Both the position numbers and the translations under genes were made by a program. Positions 33,663 through 43,550 of a stretch of 64,000 nucleotides of DNA are shown piece by piece; the stretch's first letter is position 1, and every line of letters starts with the position of its first letter. The stretch lies in contig NZ_FVZN01000014.1 in assembly GCF_900168685.1 (NCBI RefSeq), positions 1,116,001-1,180,000 of the forward strand, given 5' to 3'. The DNA comes from Solibacillus isronensis. Its GTDB lineage: Bacteria > Bacillota > Bacilli > Bacillales_A > Planococcaceae. The notes under the pieces are model-generated. The model was not told where the DNA came from, made no database searches, and saw nothing but the letters and a program-made list of their open reading frames with translations.

Positions 33663-33944
33663 TGTTATCGCCTCCTTATGACATTAGAATGCACAGGGAA
33701 GAAAGTTTCATACCATATCAGTATTAGGTAAAATACAGTTCAATTGGTAACGTTTTTATAAAATGGTGAAGTTTTTATAATAATCGTTTCTCAACTATTA
33801 ACACAAAATCACAAAGTACAGAACGAACCATAACTCAAATTAGAAAAATTGTCGGATTGTAACATATGGAATAAAGTGGTTTAATTGGGACATCTAGTAT
33901 TGAATTATCATCGTACACAAACGTTGCCGAAAGGAATGACATTC

Positions 33945-34703
33945 TTGAATTCAATTATCGAAAACAATAAAAAAAGCTGGGATATTGTAGCGAAGCATTT
34001 TGCTGGAGGAGATGCGTTGCCGAGCTATGGACCTTTAGCACAAACAGAAGAGGAACTGAATTTAATCGGAGATGTTGCCGGGAAAACAGTGCTGGAAGTA
34101 GGATTTGGAAGCGGTCATTCTCTTTTATATATGAACAACAATGGAACAAAGGAGCTTTGGGGTGTTGATTTTTCGAGTGCCCAAAAGGATCTTGCGCAGA
34201 AAACTTTAAACGGTATCGACGCAAACTTATTTACGGCTCCAATGGAAGAAGAAATCGGTTTGCCGAAAAATTATTTTAATTTAGTGTATTCCATTTATGC
34301 GATTGGCTGGTCAAGTGATCTTCCGGCAACGTTTAAGTTAATTCACAGCTACTTAAAAGAAGGCGGCGAATTCATTTTCAGCTGGGAACACCCTTTCTAT
34401 AATCAAATTAAATGCCGTGACCACCAGTTTATTTTAACGGATTCCTACCAGCGTGAAGGATATATTGAAACAACGTCATTTAAAGGGGAAGATGCGCCAA
34501 TGCAAATACCGAAATATAAAATGGCGACATTTATTAACGCACTTTTAAAAGCAGACTTTGAACTTGTAGAAATTATTGAAAGTGATATTCCGGTACATGC
34601 AAAAGGTGAAGAAATTCCGTATTCCGAAAAGTATTATTCTCTTCATAAAGCAAGTCACTTTCCAACGACCTTTATCGTGAAGGCTCGAAAACGTACTTTA
34701 TAG
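33945..34703 (+). CDS. Class I SAM-dependent methyltransferase
   Basis: About 252 residues. Motif I is VLEVGFGSGHS, followed by LWGVDFSSAQ and the post-motif YSIYAIGWSSDLPATFKLIHSYLKEGGEFIFSWEHPFY typical of methyltransferase domain 11/25 proteins. Substrate unknown. The frame extends upstream to a TTG at 33885 without a good ribosome binding site; AAAGGA lies 9 bases before TTG 33945, giving MNSIIENNKKSWD. It is the first of five closely spaced genes on the plus strand. Confidence 0.75.
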   Translation: MNSIIENNKKSWDIVAKHFAGGDALPSYGPLAQTEEELNLIGDVAGKTVLEVGFGSGHSLLYMNNNGTKELWGVDFSSAQKDLAQKTLNGIDANLFTAPMEEEIGLPKNYFNLVYSIYAIGWSSDLPATFKLIHSYLKEGGEFIFSWEHPFYNQIKCRDHQFILTDSYQREGYIETTSFKGEDAPMQIPKYKMATFINALLKADFELVEIIESDIPVHAKGEEIPYSEKYYSLHKASHFPTTFIVKARKRTL

Positions 34704-34715
34704 GAGGCAAGTAAA

Positions 34716-35519
34716 ATGATTCGAAAGGTAACAAACGAAGACCTTGAAACTACATTGGCACTTGTACATAAAAAGCCGGCAGAAAATTTATTTATCATCG
34801 GTGATATTGAAGCATATGGAATGGAATCTGACATCCAGGATTTATGGGGGCAATTTGAAGGTAATCGGCTAAAAGCGATATTATTGCGCTATGATCAGAA
34901 CTATATCCCGTATAGTGAAGGGAACTATGATGTCGAAGGGTTTGCCAAAATAATCAACGAAAACCGAGGTCGGATCGAAATATCGGGACTACAGCATTTA
35001 GTCGCTCCATTAAAAAAATGGATTGACCGCGGTATTCGACGGGACAGTGAAACGTATTATGCAAAATGTACAAAATTGACGGTTCCGACTGCTGAATTGG
35101 ATTTTTCAAATGTGACGTATTTACAGCCAAGTGAGTACGCAGAAAATATTGAAATGCTCCAATCGATTCCGGAATTTTCAACGGGTACATTTAGTGTTGA
35201 AGGAAGAGAGCGCGCGGAAAAATTTAAAACGGGGCGTACTTATATTATTCGTGATGAACAAGGTGTGATGGTCTCTTCAGCATCAACAACAGCAGAAAAT
35301 TCTCAGTCTGCAATGATTGTAGGCGTCGGTACGAAACCAGGTTACGGGAAAAAGGGATATGCGACACACTGCATGTTAAAACTTTGCCAAGACCTGCTCG
35401 CTGAAGGAAGATCAATTTGCCTGTTCTATGATAATCCGGCTGCCGGACGCATTTATAAGCGGATTGGTTTTGAAGATATCGGTTTTTGGACTATGGTTCG
35501 TTATGAAGAAGAAAAATAG
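34716..35519 (+). CDS. GNAT-family N-acetyltransferase
   Basis: A 267-residue protein. The C-terminal half is a GNAT domain with IVGVGTKPGYGKKGYATHCMLKLCQDL (acetyl-CoA loop) and LFYDNPAAGRIYKRIGFEDIG. The N-terminal half is a degenerate GNAT-like or regulatory domain seen in related two-domain acetyltransferases. ATAGGAGGCAAG precedes the ATG, 12 bases after the methyltransferase. Substrate unknown. Confidence 0.82.
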   Translation: MIRKVTNEDLETTLALVHKKPAENLFIIGDIEAYGMESDIQDLWGQFEGNRLKAILLRYDQNYIPYSEGNYDVEGFAKIINENRGRIEISGLQHLVAPLKKWIDRGIRRDSETYYAKCTKLTVPTAELDFSNVTYLQPSEYAENIEMLQSIPEFSTGTFSVEGRERAEKFKTGRTYIIRDEQGVMVSSASTTAENSQSAMIVGVGTKPGYGKKGYATHCMLKLCQDLLAEGRSICLFYDNPAAGRIYKRIGFEDIGFWTMVRYEEEK

Positions 35520-35530
35520 GGGGGAACATT

Positions 35531-35935
35531 ATGAGAATATTATTAGCAGAACAACCGATTCAAATTAACGCCTATGATATCGATGCAATGGGCATTGTAA
35601 GTAATATTGTGTATGTACGGTGGTTTGAGGATTTACGGATGGCTTTTTTAAATGATCATTATTCATTAGCGGAAATGATGGCAGTGCAAATCTCCCCGAT
35701 TTTGATGAAAACAGAGATCGAATATAAAGCCCCTTTAACAATTTTCGATAAACCGGTCGGACGGTGCTGGATGGTAAAAATCGGGCAATCGAGTTGGGAA
35801 ATGGAGTTGGAAATTACAACGGAGAAGCATACACATTGTACCGGAAAGCAATCAGGATGCTTTTTCAATTTAGAAAAGAAGAAAGTTGCAAAAATCCCTG
35901 AGCCATTAAAAAAACTATTTGAAATAGCGCAATAA
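35531..35935 (+). CDS. Hotdog-fold acyl-CoA thioesterase (YbgC/4HBT-like)
   Basis: A 134-residue hotdog protein with the 4HBT signature AYDIDAMGIVSNIVYVRWFEDLRM, in which the Asp and Asn align with catalytic positions, and the IEYKAPLTIFDKPVGRCWM strand pair. It likely hydrolyses acyl-CoA thioesters. It is embedded in the five-gene run with 11-base spacing. Confidence 0.85.
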   Translation: MRILLAEQPIQINAYDIDAMGIVSNIVYVRWFEDLRMAFLNDHYSLAEMMAVQISPILMKTEIEYKAPLTIFDKPVGRCWMVKIGQSSWEMELEITTEKHTHCTGKQSGCFFNLEKKKVAKIPEPLKKLFEIAQ

Positions 35936-35949
35936 AAGGAGCAATTTAA

Positions 35950-36756
35950 TTGGTGATGAAGGAACATTTAGAGGGAGTAGTAAATAAATCGATTAATCTG
36001 GACTTAGTAGATTTTAACGAATTAATCGAATTTATGCTGAAAAATATCGGAAATACGGATGGCTATTTACGTGATAACTTAATTTATCAGGGATTTTGCG
36101 AATTAATTCTGAATGAACAATTTACTGACGAACAATTAATTACCATATTAAAAACATGTTTGGATGACGCGCATCTTTATTTAAATATTACAGACAATGA
36201 TCCTTCTGATGATTTATTTACAAGATCGTTTTCGGCACTTGTTATCACCCTTATTTTAGAGAAAGATCGTGAAAATAGAAGTTTGCCTGAAGAACTCATT
36301 GTTGAGGCTATTCACCGGAGTATTCAATATTTATTACTTGAGAAGGATTACCGGGGATTCGACAATACGAAGGGCTGGGCTCATGCGGTTGCACATGGAA
36401 GTGACTTATTAGCAGAAGCGATTAGACATCCATTAATGATGGATTCCCAATTAGTATACAGAGCATTACAAAGTTTAAAAAGCTGCCTTCATACTGAATA
36501 CGCTTTAATCGATGAGGAAGATGAACGCATGTTACCAGTTATTGATGCATTACTGGAAAAGGGACTGACGGATGAGCAACTATTAACGTGGTTAAAAGAA
36601 TTACATTACATAGAAGTAGAAGATTGGCATAAGAAATACCGGTATGAATGGAACGTGAAGAAATTTGAAGCAACATTATTAAAGCATTTATTAAGATCAA
36701 CCAAATGTACACAAACAGCCAATTGGATTATTTTTGGAAGTCCAATTGTAGTTTAG
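35950..36756 (+). CDS. DUF2785 family protein
   Basis: A 268-residue helical protein. FDNTKGWAHAVAHGSDLLAEAIRHP is the DUF2785 hallmark, and the flanking RSFSALVITLILEKDR and LIDEEDERMLPVIDALLEKG fit. No catalytic role is known. Starts TTG, GTG and ATG occur in tandem; AAAGGAG (35936-35941) is best spaced for TTG 35950. Confidence 0.8.
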   Translation: MVMKEHLEGVVNKSINLDLVDFNELIEFMLKNIGNTDGYLRDNLIYQGFCELILNEQFTDEQLITILKTCLDDAHLYLNITDNDPSDDLFTRSFSALVITLILEKDRENRSLPEELIVEAIHRSIQYLLLEKDYRGFDNTKGWAHAVAHGSDLLAEAIRHPLMMDSQLVYRALQSLKSCLHTEYALIDEEDERMLPVIDALLEKGLTDEQLLTWLKELHYIEVEDWHKKYRYEWNVKKFEATLLKHLLRSTKCTQTANWIIFGSPIVV

Positions 36757-36771
36757 CAAGGAGCTGAAAAA

Positions 36772-37650
36772 TTGAAACGCATTTCTTTAATGATACTGCC
36801 GTTCGTTTTATACATAACAGGCTTACTCACATATTATTTCGGTAAGATTAACGGTTATCAATTTATTATTTTTATTATAGTCGGTTTAGGTATTTCAATT
36901 TTCGGGTTTTTTCTTTACCGGAATGACAAGAAGTTGAAAGCTGCTTTTTTAGCGATATTTTATATACTGGCTTTATTAACTATATTTGAAAGCCGACTGA
37001 TTGATTATGAAAAATATACTTATTTTCTTATTTCATATATTGAGCCTTTTGAAATTGTGGAAGGTTCAGGTATCAATGTATTGGCAGTAGAAGTTATTGA
37101 AACACCATATATAACAGATTTGGGCTACTTAATTTATACTGTGGAATTTTCAACTAATAAAGAAGTTTTGGATGCGGAAGTCGTCACGAATAGAATCCGG
37201 TACCGTTCGAAAAATGAAGAGTTATTAAGTTATGTACGTCCCGCCGAGAAACATTTTGAGACGATGAAGGAAAATGTCATTACCTATTTATCGGAGAGCT
37301 CTTCTGCCATAAATCGATTTTTAGAAAGAGAAGATATAGAAGGTGATAGTGCAGGACTTGCCACTGTGTTAAGCGCCCTTATTGAAAAAGGTGAAGTCAA
37401 CAATAATGTTCCGGTTGCCGTAACAGGAGCGATTGATAGTAAAGGAAATGTGAAGGAAATAGGTTCGATAAAAGCGAAAACTTTGATTGCTGAACAAAGC
37501 GGTTTTTCTCATATTCTTTTACCTGTGGAAAATGAAGAAGAGGCGAAGAAAGTAAAAAATGATGAACAGCTTAATATTAACATTATTGCGGTGGCATCTA
37601 TTGAAAATGCCGTAGCAAATGTCAAAAAGCTAAATGAACGAGACAGGTAA
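36772..37650 (+). CDS. Membrane-anchored Lon-type (S16) protease domain protein
   Basis: A 292-residue protein. Three to four N-terminal helices (residues about 4-90) are followed by a mixed domain and then a Lon proteolytic domain. The catalytic serine lies in EGDSAGLATVLSALIEKG and the catalytic lysine in GSIKAKTLIAEQSGFSHILLP, with the VAVTGAIDSKGNVKEIG strand between, as in Lon and YlbL. There is no AAA+ module and no PDZ domain is visible. The catalytic part follows a membrane region, so its side of the membrane is uncertain. AAGGAGCTGAAAAA precedes a TTG start. It is the last gene of the five-gene run; no clear terminator follows. Confidence 0.78.
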   Translation: MKRISLMILPFVLYITGLLTYYFGKINGYQFIIFIIVGLGISIFGFFLYRNDKKLKAAFLAIFYILALLTIFESRLIDYEKYTYFLISYIEPFEIVEGSGINVLAVEVIETPYITDLGYLIYTVEFSTNKEVLDAEVVTNRIRYRSKNEELLSYVRPAEKHFETMKENVITYLSESSSAINRFLEREDIEGDSAGLATVLSALIEKGEVNNNVPVAVTGAIDSKGNVKEIGSIKAKTLIAEQSGFSHILLPVENEEEAKKVKNDEQLNINIIAVASIENAVANVKKLNERDR

Positions 37651-37840
37651 ATGATAAAGTGAATAATTGAAATTAAACAATCTTTGATTAGTTAGATAGT
37701 AAATTTATGTACAAAACACCTAATAAACGAATAATAAATACTTCATTTATGCAAAAAAAGCTTGTTGAGATAATTATTACCCTATCATTTTTTAAAAGAC
37801 TATGTTATTTTTATTTTTATAATAATTTAATAATTTGCAA

Positions 37841-38008
37841 TTTAAATAAGTGCTTACAGAATTTTGTAAGGTAAAAGGGAAATTAGTGAAAGACTAATGC
37901 AGCCCCCGCTACTGTAATAGCTGATGAAATCACAATAAATCACTGTCGTAATGATGGGAAGATGTGAAAGTAAAACGAAGCTTAAGCCAGGAAACCTGCT
38001 TATTTAAA
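37841..38008 (+). ncRNA. Cobalamin (adenosylcobalamin) riboswitch aptamer
   Basis: P1 is formed by TTTAAATAAG (37841-37850) and CTTATTTAAA (37999-38008). Inside lie the conserved GGGAAATTAGTGAAAGACTAATGCAGCCCCCGCTACTGTAA-type core (37877-37917) and the B12 box AAGCCAGGAAACCTGC (37984-37999). A following hairpin TACTTTTC/GAAAAGTA (about 38014-38036) fits the expression-platform arm. It sits before the cobalamin operon with an intrinsic terminator, so ligand binding should stop transcription. Confidence 0.93.
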
Positions 38009-38094
38009 CGATACTTACTTTTCGGAGGGAAAAGTATAGGCGAAACAAGTAATTGTTTTTGTGTTTTTTTATACTTTTTAAGTATTAATTTCAC

Positions 38095-38137
38095 ATGCCT
38101 GTACCTCTTTCTGACGAGAGGTACGGGCATTTTTTAT
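38095..38137 (+). terminator. Riboswitch-controlled terminator of the cobalamin operon
   Basis: A 14-bp stem (38095-38108 with 38117-38130, one G-U) and a T run end just before the cbiH60 ribosome binding site. It is the off state of the cobalamin riboswitch. Confidence 0.85.
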
Positions 38138-38159
38138 TTATTAAATGGAGGGTGTTAAC

Positions 38160-39824
38160 ATGCAAAAAGGAAAAATCTTTGTTGTAGGGTTTGGTCCTGG
38201 AGATCGGGAGCATATAACAAAACGCGCAGTCGATGCTCTACAGCAAAGTGACCATATTATGGGCTATAAGACGTATGTGGAACTGATCGAGCATTTAGTG
38301 ACGGCGAAAACCATTGTCAGTACAGGAATGACAGAGGAAGTATCACGTGCCCAGGAAGCTGTAAAACAGGCTGAAGCCGGTCATATAGTTGCTGTTATTT
38401 CCAGTGGGGATGCGGGTGTATACGGAATGGCAGGGCTCGTATACGAAGTATTAATCGAAAAGGGCTGGACTGCAAAAGAAGGCATTGAAGTGGAAGTAGT
38501 TCCGGGAATATCTGCGATTAACTCCTGTGCAAGTTTACTAGGCGCTCCTGTTATGCATGATTCTTGCACAATTAGTTTAAGTGACCACTTAACACCGTGG
38601 ACGGTCATCGAAAAACGGATTGAGGCAGCTGCAATGGCAGACTTTGTCGTTGCGTTCTACAATCCGAAATCCGGCAGACGCACAAGACAAATTGTTGAAG
38701 CACAGCGTATTTTGCTGAAGTATCGTTCTCCTGATACACCTGTTGGACTAGTAAAAGCTGCTTACCGGGATACACAGGATATTGTGTTAACAACATTGGC
38801 AGAGATGCTGGAACATGATATCGGAATGCTGACAACGGTCGTCGTGGGGAACTCTTCAACATTTTACTATGACAATAAAATCATTACACCGCGCGGCTAT
38901 CAGCGAAAATATACATTAGGTGATGAAAAACAGCTGTTAAAACCGCACCAGCGATTGAAAAAAGAAGCGGAACCATGGGCATTGGATCAGGAAACGGGTG
39001 AATCGAAGACCGGGTATGAAAAAATTGTAGCAATCGAGAAAAAAACAGTTGAACCAGCAGCGGATATTAAAGCAAATGCATTACAGCTGGCAAATGAAGC
39101 ACTAACGCTCGTACATAAAGAAACATCTGCTGTAAAAGTTGAAGAAAACCCTTTTTTAGTGCAGCAACAGGTGGAATCCATCTTTGAGTTTGCTGTATCA
39201 CCGGGTGTTGCCAATAAAATGATTACACCCCATCAAATGATTACATTGGCAGAGGTTGTCGGAGAAAGAGGTACGATGGAGTATACGCCTGACCACCGTC
39301 TTGTACTGAAGGTACCGACCGATTCGCCTGAAAAACTGGTCAAAACAGTGGAACAAACAGGTTTACTCGTTCAACCGGTCGGTGACGTAGTAATCGTCAA
39401 GGCGTGTGATTTCTGTTACGGGGAAAAAGCGGAATCCATTCCATATGCCGAACAGATCATGGAAACGCTCGGTGGCATTAAAATGCCGAAAGAGCTGCAC
39501 GTCGGTTTTAATGGATGTGGTATGGCATGTTATCGCGCGGTTTTTGATGATATCGGTATTGTATACCGCAAGAAAAAGTTCGATTTGTTTATCGGTTCCA
39601 AGCCAGTAGGACGAACAGCTCATGCCGCACAACCTGTTTTAGAAGGAATCGATCCGGAAAAACTGATTCCTTTACTAACAGACATTGTTGTGGACTATAA
39701 AGAACATGCGCATCCGAATGAACGTTTCTTCAAATATTTCAAACGTGTGAAGAAAATAATGAATTTCAATTATGTCGACATGTCATGCAAAATTAAAGTG
39801 GAAGAAGCCCCTTGTGGAGATTAG
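38160..39824 (+). CDS. cbiH60: Cobalt-factor III C17-methyltransferase CbiH60, with Fe-S tail domain
   Basis: Residues 1-245 are a CbiH/CobJ precorrin/cobalt-factor methyltransferase (VVGFGPGDREHITKRA, SSGDAGVYGMAG, VVPGISAINSCASLLGAP, DFVVAFYNPKSGRR), performing C17 methylation and ring contraction. After a linker, residues about 385-555 are a nitrite/sulfite-reductase-like domain with CDFC and GFNGCGMACY, likely ligating a 4Fe-4S cluster. This fusion equals B. megaterium CbiH60 of the anaerobic pathway. ATG 38160 has GGAGGGTG just upstream; an earlier ATG at 38145 overlaps that site. First gene of the riboswitch-controlled operon. Confidence 0.9.
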   Translation: MQKGKIFVVGFGPGDREHITKRAVDALQQSDHIMGYKTYVELIEHLVTAKTIVSTGMTEEVSRAQEAVKQAEAGHIVAVISSGDAGVYGMAGLVYEVLIEKGWTAKEGIEVEVVPGISAINSCASLLGAPVMHDSCTISLSDHLTPWTVIEKRIEAAAMADFVVAFYNPKSGRRTRQIVEAQRILLKYRSPDTPVGLVKAAYRDTQDIVLTTLAEMLEHDIGMLTTVVVGNSSTFYYDNKIITPRGYQRKYTLGDEKQLLKPHQRLKKEAEPWALDQETGESKTGYEKIVAIEKKTVEPAADIKANALQLANEALTLVHKETSAVKVEENPFLVQQQVESIFEFAVSPGVANKMITPHQMITLAEVVGERGTMEYTPDHRLVLKVPTDSPEKLVKTVEQTGLLVQPVGDVVIVKACDFCYGEKAESIPYAEQIMETLGGIKMPKELHVGFNGCGMACYRAVFDDIGIVYRKKKFDLFIGSKPVGRTAHAAQPVLEGIDPEKLIPLLTDIVVDYKEHAHPNERFFKYFKRVKKIMNFNYVDMSCKIKVEEAPCGD

Positions 39825-39832
39825 GTGAACTG

Positions 39833-40591
39833 ATGATTTTATTTCTAGCAGGAACAAGTGATGCAAGAGAGCTGGCGGTTCAGTTAATGAAAGCTGGCTA
39901 TGATTTGGTAGCGACTGTTGTTACGGATTCTGCTGCTGCAAGTCTACAGGAAGCGAAAGTTCCGTATCATGTCGGCCGTTTAAATGAGCAGCAAATGAAG
40001 GAACTGATCGAAGAACGACACGTAACAACGGTTGTGGATGCAAGTCATCCGTATGCAGAAGAGGCTTCAAAAACAGCGATGGCTGCTGCAGATTTAACGG
40101 GTATTCCCTATATCCGATATGAACGTCCTCAGCAGAGCTATGTAAATCCGCTCGTGACGGAAGTGGAAACATATAAAGAAGCGGCAATTGTTGCATCCGC
40201 ACATTCAGGAACAGTTATGTTGACGACAGGCAGTAAAACGCTTGCCGTTTTTACAGAGCAATTAATACAGAACGAAAATATTCGTCTCGTATGCCGGATG
40301 CTGCCAAATAAAGAGAATATGGATAAATGCGATGCACTTGGTGTGAAACAGCGCGATATTATCGCAATTCAAGGACCGTTTTCTAAAGCATTGAATAAAG
40401 CGCTTTACGAGCAATTCAGCACAACGCTCATTATTACAAAGGAAAGCGGAAAAGTCGGATCGGTCGACGAGAAGATGGAGGCGGCTTTAGAGCTTGGGAT
40501 TCCCGTTATTTTAATTAAAAGACCAAAAATCCAATATGAAAATGTATGCACTTCATTCGAGAAAGTGTTTGAAAAATTAGGAGGCAAATAA
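39833..40591 (+). CDS. cbiJ: Cobalt-precorrin-6A reductase CbiJ
   Basis: About 252 residues. FLAGTSDARELAVQLMKAGYDLVATVVTDSA is the dinucleotide-binding start of CbiJ/CobK, with VDASHPYAEEASKTA and the C-terminal ITKESGKVGSVDEKMEAALELGIPVILIKRP. It reduces the macrocycle with NAD(P)H. ATG 39833 has AGGTGA six bases upstream, overlapping the cbiH60 stop. Confidence 0.92.
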   Translation: MILFLAGTSDARELAVQLMKAGYDLVATVVTDSAAASLQEAKVPYHVGRLNEQQMKELIEERHVTTVVDASHPYAEEASKTAMAAADLTGIPYIRYERPQQSYVNPLVTEVETYKEAAIVASAHSGTVMLTTGSKTLAVFTEQLIQNENIRLVCRMLPNKENMDKCDALGVKQRDIIAIQGPFSKALNKALYEQFSTTLIITKESGKVGSVDEKMEAALELGIPVILIKRPKIQYENVCTSFEKVFEKLGGK

Positions 40592-40593
40592 CA

Positions 40594-41268
40594 ATGGCAA
40601 ATATGAACTTTAATACAGAATTCGTACCACTTACAGTAGACCCGGACAAAATATATGACTACAGTTTTGCAATCATCAAAGAAGAAATGGGTGAACATTC
40701 ATTTACAGATGAACAATGGCTTGTCGTTCGCCGCGTTATTCATGCTTCGGCAGACTTCGAATTGGGGCGCAGCATGATTTTTACGGATGATGCGATAGAA
40801 GCGGGCATTCAGTCTATTTTAGCTGGACGTCATGTTGTTGCCGATGTTCAGATGATTGAAAGCGGATCAGGACGCAAACGGTTCCAAAAACATGGCGGGG
40901 ATTTACATTGTTATATCGCAGATGAGGATGTATCAATCGAAGCAAAAAAACTTGGAACAACGCGTGCCATTATTTCGATGCAAAAGGCGACGCAACTGCA
41001 GGAAGGCGGTATTTATGCAATCGGTAATGCCCCGACAGCTTTACTTGAACTGATTCGCCTGATTAAAGAAGGCCTTGCAAAGCCGGATTTAATTATTGGG
41101 ATGCCGGTTGGGTTCGTTTCGGCAGCAGAATCCAAAGCGGAATTAGCGATTTTAGAAGGTATTCCGTTTATTACGAATGTAGGAAGAAAAGGTGGCAGTA
41201 CTGTAACCGTCGCAGCATTAAATGCCATCTCAATCATGGCAGATGAACGAGCAAAAGAAGCGAAATAA
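40594..41268 (+). CDS. cbiC: Cobalt-precorrin-8 methylmutase CbiC
   Basis: A 224-residue enzyme that moves the C11 methyl to C12, giving cobyrinate. It has RRVIHASADFELGRSMIFTDDAIEAGI with the catalytic histidine, AIGNAPTALLELIRLIKEG, and IGMPVGFVSAAESKAEL near the C-terminus. GGAGGCAAATAAC precedes the ATG, three bases after cbiJ. Confidence 0.95.
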   Translation: MANMNFNTEFVPLTVDPDKIYDYSFAIIKEEMGEHSFTDEQWLVVRRVIHASADFELGRSMIFTDDAIEAGIQSILAGRHVVADVQMIESGSGRKRFQKHGGDLHCYIADEDVSIEAKKLGTTRAIISMQKATQLQEGGIYAIGNAPTALLELIRLIKEGLAKPDLIIGMPVGFVSAAESKAELAILEGIPFITNVGRKGGSTVTVAALNAISIMADERAKEAK

Positions 41269-42379
41269 AAAAGATCCGTCGGAAATGCGTCACGGCTATA
41301 CAACAGGAGCTTGTGCAACTGCGATGACAAAGGCTGCCTTGTACGCACTTGTGACCGGAGAAGTTCCTGAACATGTAACGATTCATTTACCTGTCGGGAA
41401 GGATGCCACATTTACGGTGGCATCCTTTGCAGTAAAAGACAATGAAGTGATGTGTGAAACGATTAAGGATGCCGGGGACGATCCGGATGCAACACATAAA
41501 GCACGCATTCAAAGTACGGTTCGCTTTGTAGAAAAAAGCGGTGTCCATCTGGACGGTGGAATCGGTGTCGGTCGTGTGACAAAAGCAGGACTGCCCGTCC
41601 CTGTCGGTGAAGCGGCAATTAACCCTGTTCCACGAAAAATGCTTCATGGTGTCGTCGAAGAAGCGATTCAACTTTTCCAGATTGACAAAGGGGTCGAAGT
41701 GATTATTTCCGTTCCGGACGGTGAGGAAATTGCGAAGAAGACGTTAAATGCAAGGCTTGGTATACTGGGCGGCATTTCTATATTAGGTACGCGCGGTACG
41801 GTCGTGCCCTTTTCAAGTTCTGCCTATATGGCAAGTATCGTGCAGGCAATCAGTGTTGCAAAAGAAGCAGGCTGTGACCATCTAGTCATTACAACCGGAG
41901 GTCGCAGTGAAAAATATGCAATGAAGCAATATCCGCATTTACCGGAAGAAGCATTTATAGAGATGGGAGATTTTGTCGGATTTACATTAAAGCATATTGC
42001 TCGTAAAGAGATTCCCCAAGTATCGCTTGTCGGGATGATGGGGAAATTTTCTAAGGTAGCACAGGGTGTCATGATGGTGCATTCAAAAAGTGCACCTATC
42101 AGTTTCCCGTTTTTGGCTGAAATCGCGAAAAAAGCTGGAGCTGATACAGAAATAATCGAGCAAATATTACATGCGAATACGGCATCACAAGTAGGGGAAA
42201 TCATGCAGGGGAATGACCAATTTTTTGAAGCGCTTTGTAAAAACTGCTGTTACTTTGCACTAGATCATATGAAAGCGAAATTACGTGTTTCCACATCGCT
42301 GTATGCAATGAACGGGGACATGCTGGGAAAGGCTGAGAATATTGAACAATTGGATGAAAATGATTGGTATCGGGGATAA
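41243..42379 (+). CDS. cbiD: Cobalt-precorrin-5B C1-methyltransferase CbiD
   Basis: About 378 residues. [22 protein letters not shown] start (here [19 protein letters not shown]), [30 protein letters not shown] and [15 protein letters not shown] are diagnostic for CbiD, the SAM-dependent C1 methyltransferase found only in the anaerobic pathway. The start is uncertain: ATG 41222, 41243 and 41284 are all in frame and none has a strong ribosome binding site. It overlaps the end of cbiC, implying coupling. Confidence 0.92.
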   Translation: MNEQKKRNKKDPSEMRHGYTTGACATAMTKAALYALVTGEVPEHVTIHLPVGKDATFTVASFAVKDNEVMCETIKDAGDDPDATHKARIQSTVRFVEKSGVHLDGGIGVGRVTKAGLPVPVGEAAINPVPRKMLHGVVEEAIQLFQIDKGVEVIISVPDGEEIAKKTLNARLGILGGISILGTRGTVVPFSSSAYMASIVQAISVAKEAGCDHLVITTGGRSEKYAMKQYPHLPEEAFIEMGDFVGFTLKHIARKEIPQVSLVGMMGKFSKVAQGVMMVHSKSAPISFPFLAEIAKKAGADTEIIEQILHANTASQVGEIMQGNDQFFEALCKNCCYFALDHMKAKLRVSTSLYAMNGDMLGKAENIEQLDENDWYRG

Positions 42380-43550
42380 CGGTCCAGCAAGTTTACTCCC
42401 TCAATATATCGCTTGGATCAATTCAAGTGAAGTACTTGTTGGTGGTAAACGTCATCTTGACTTTTTTCCGGATTACACCGGCGAGAAGATCATGATAAAA
42501 GGTGGACTCTCACGACTCGTGGAAAAGCTGCAGGCAGAAACGAGAAACGTCGTCATTTTAGTATCAGGCGACCCGTTGTTTTACGGATTAGGAGGAGTTT
42601 TGGCGAAGAAGCTCCCATTAGAAATTTACCCATATGCAAGCTCTGTTCAATTAGCATTTACAAAAATGCAGGAAAGCTGGCAGGATGCCTATTTAACGAG
42701 TGTTCACGGGAGATCATTGAAAGGGCTTGCCCAAAAAATCGATGGCCGAAAAAAAATAGCGATATTGACAGATGAAGAAAATTCACCGAATGCAATTGCC
42801 CACTATTTAAAAGCGTACGGCATGACCGAATACGATGCGTTTGTAGCAGAAAACTTGGAAGGTCCAACTGAACGATGTCGTCATCTTTCTTTGGATGAAA
42901 TGGAGAATGCCGAATTTTCACCATTGAATGTCGTTATTTTAAAGCAGCGTGAAGCTGTAGATCGTGCGTCAATCGGTATTGATGATGACAAGTTTATTCA
43001 GCGAAAACCGGATAAAGGGCTCATAACGAAAAAGGAGATCCGTGTACTTTGTCTACAAGCGCTGCAATTAAAAGAAATAAGTATCGCGTGGGACATCGGG
43101 ACATGTACAGGCTCAGTTGCCATTGAAATGGCGAAAATTGCCCGTGAAGGTCAAGTATATGCGATCGAAAAAAATGAAGCGGATTTGGAAAACTGTCTTC
43201 AAAATCAGAATATTCACCGTACGGACTTTACAGCTGTTTTAGGAAAAGCACCAGAAAGATTAGAAGAATTTCCTGATCCGGATGCCATTTTCATTGGTGG
43301 AAACGGCGGCAATATGGAGCAGTTACTGAAACTATGTGTCGAACGATTAAAGCCAAATGGCCGCATTGTGATGAACATCGCGACCATTGAAAACTTGGCA
43401 GAAGCTATGGGACATTTTAAAAAGTTCAACTGTGATGTTTCTGTACTGCAGGCACAAATATCAAAAAGTAAGCCAATTTTAAATTTAACGCGTTTTGAGC
43501 CGTTAAATCCAATTTTTATCGTAACAGCAAAGAAAGGAATGGAATTATGA
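42354..43550 (+). CDS. cbiET: Cobalt-precorrin-7 methyltransferase/decarboxylase CbiET fusion
   Basis: About 398 residues. CbiE domain (residues 1-200): [13 protein letters not shown] and [12 protein letters not shown], a tetrapyrrole methylase fold for C5 methylation. CbiT domain (about 215-395): [19 protein letters not shown] is SAM motif I, followed by [12 protein letters not shown] and [13 protein letters not shown], for C15 methylation and C12 side-chain decarboxylation. The fusion equals CobL/CbiET. ATG 42354 or 42360 starts inside the end of cbiD. Confidence 0.93.
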   Translation: MKMIGIGDNGPASLLPQYIAWINSSEVLVGGKRHLDFFPDYTGEKIMIKGGLSRLVEKLQAETRNVVILVSGDPLFYGLGGVLAKKLPLEIYPYASSVQLAFTKMQESWQDAYLTSVHGRSLKGLAQKIDGRKKIAILTDEENSPNAIAHYLKAYGMTEYDAFVAENLEGPTERCRHLSLDEMENAEFSPLNVVILKQREAVDRASIGIDDDKFIQRKPDKGLITKKEIRVLCLQALQLKEISIAWDIGTCTGSVAIEMAKIAREGQVYAIEKNEADLENCLQNQNIHRTDFTAVLGKAPERLEEFPDPDAIFIGGNGGNMEQLLKLCVERLKPNGRIVMNIATIENLAEAMGHFKKFNCDVSVLQAQISKSKPILNLTRFEPLNPIFIVTAKKGMEL

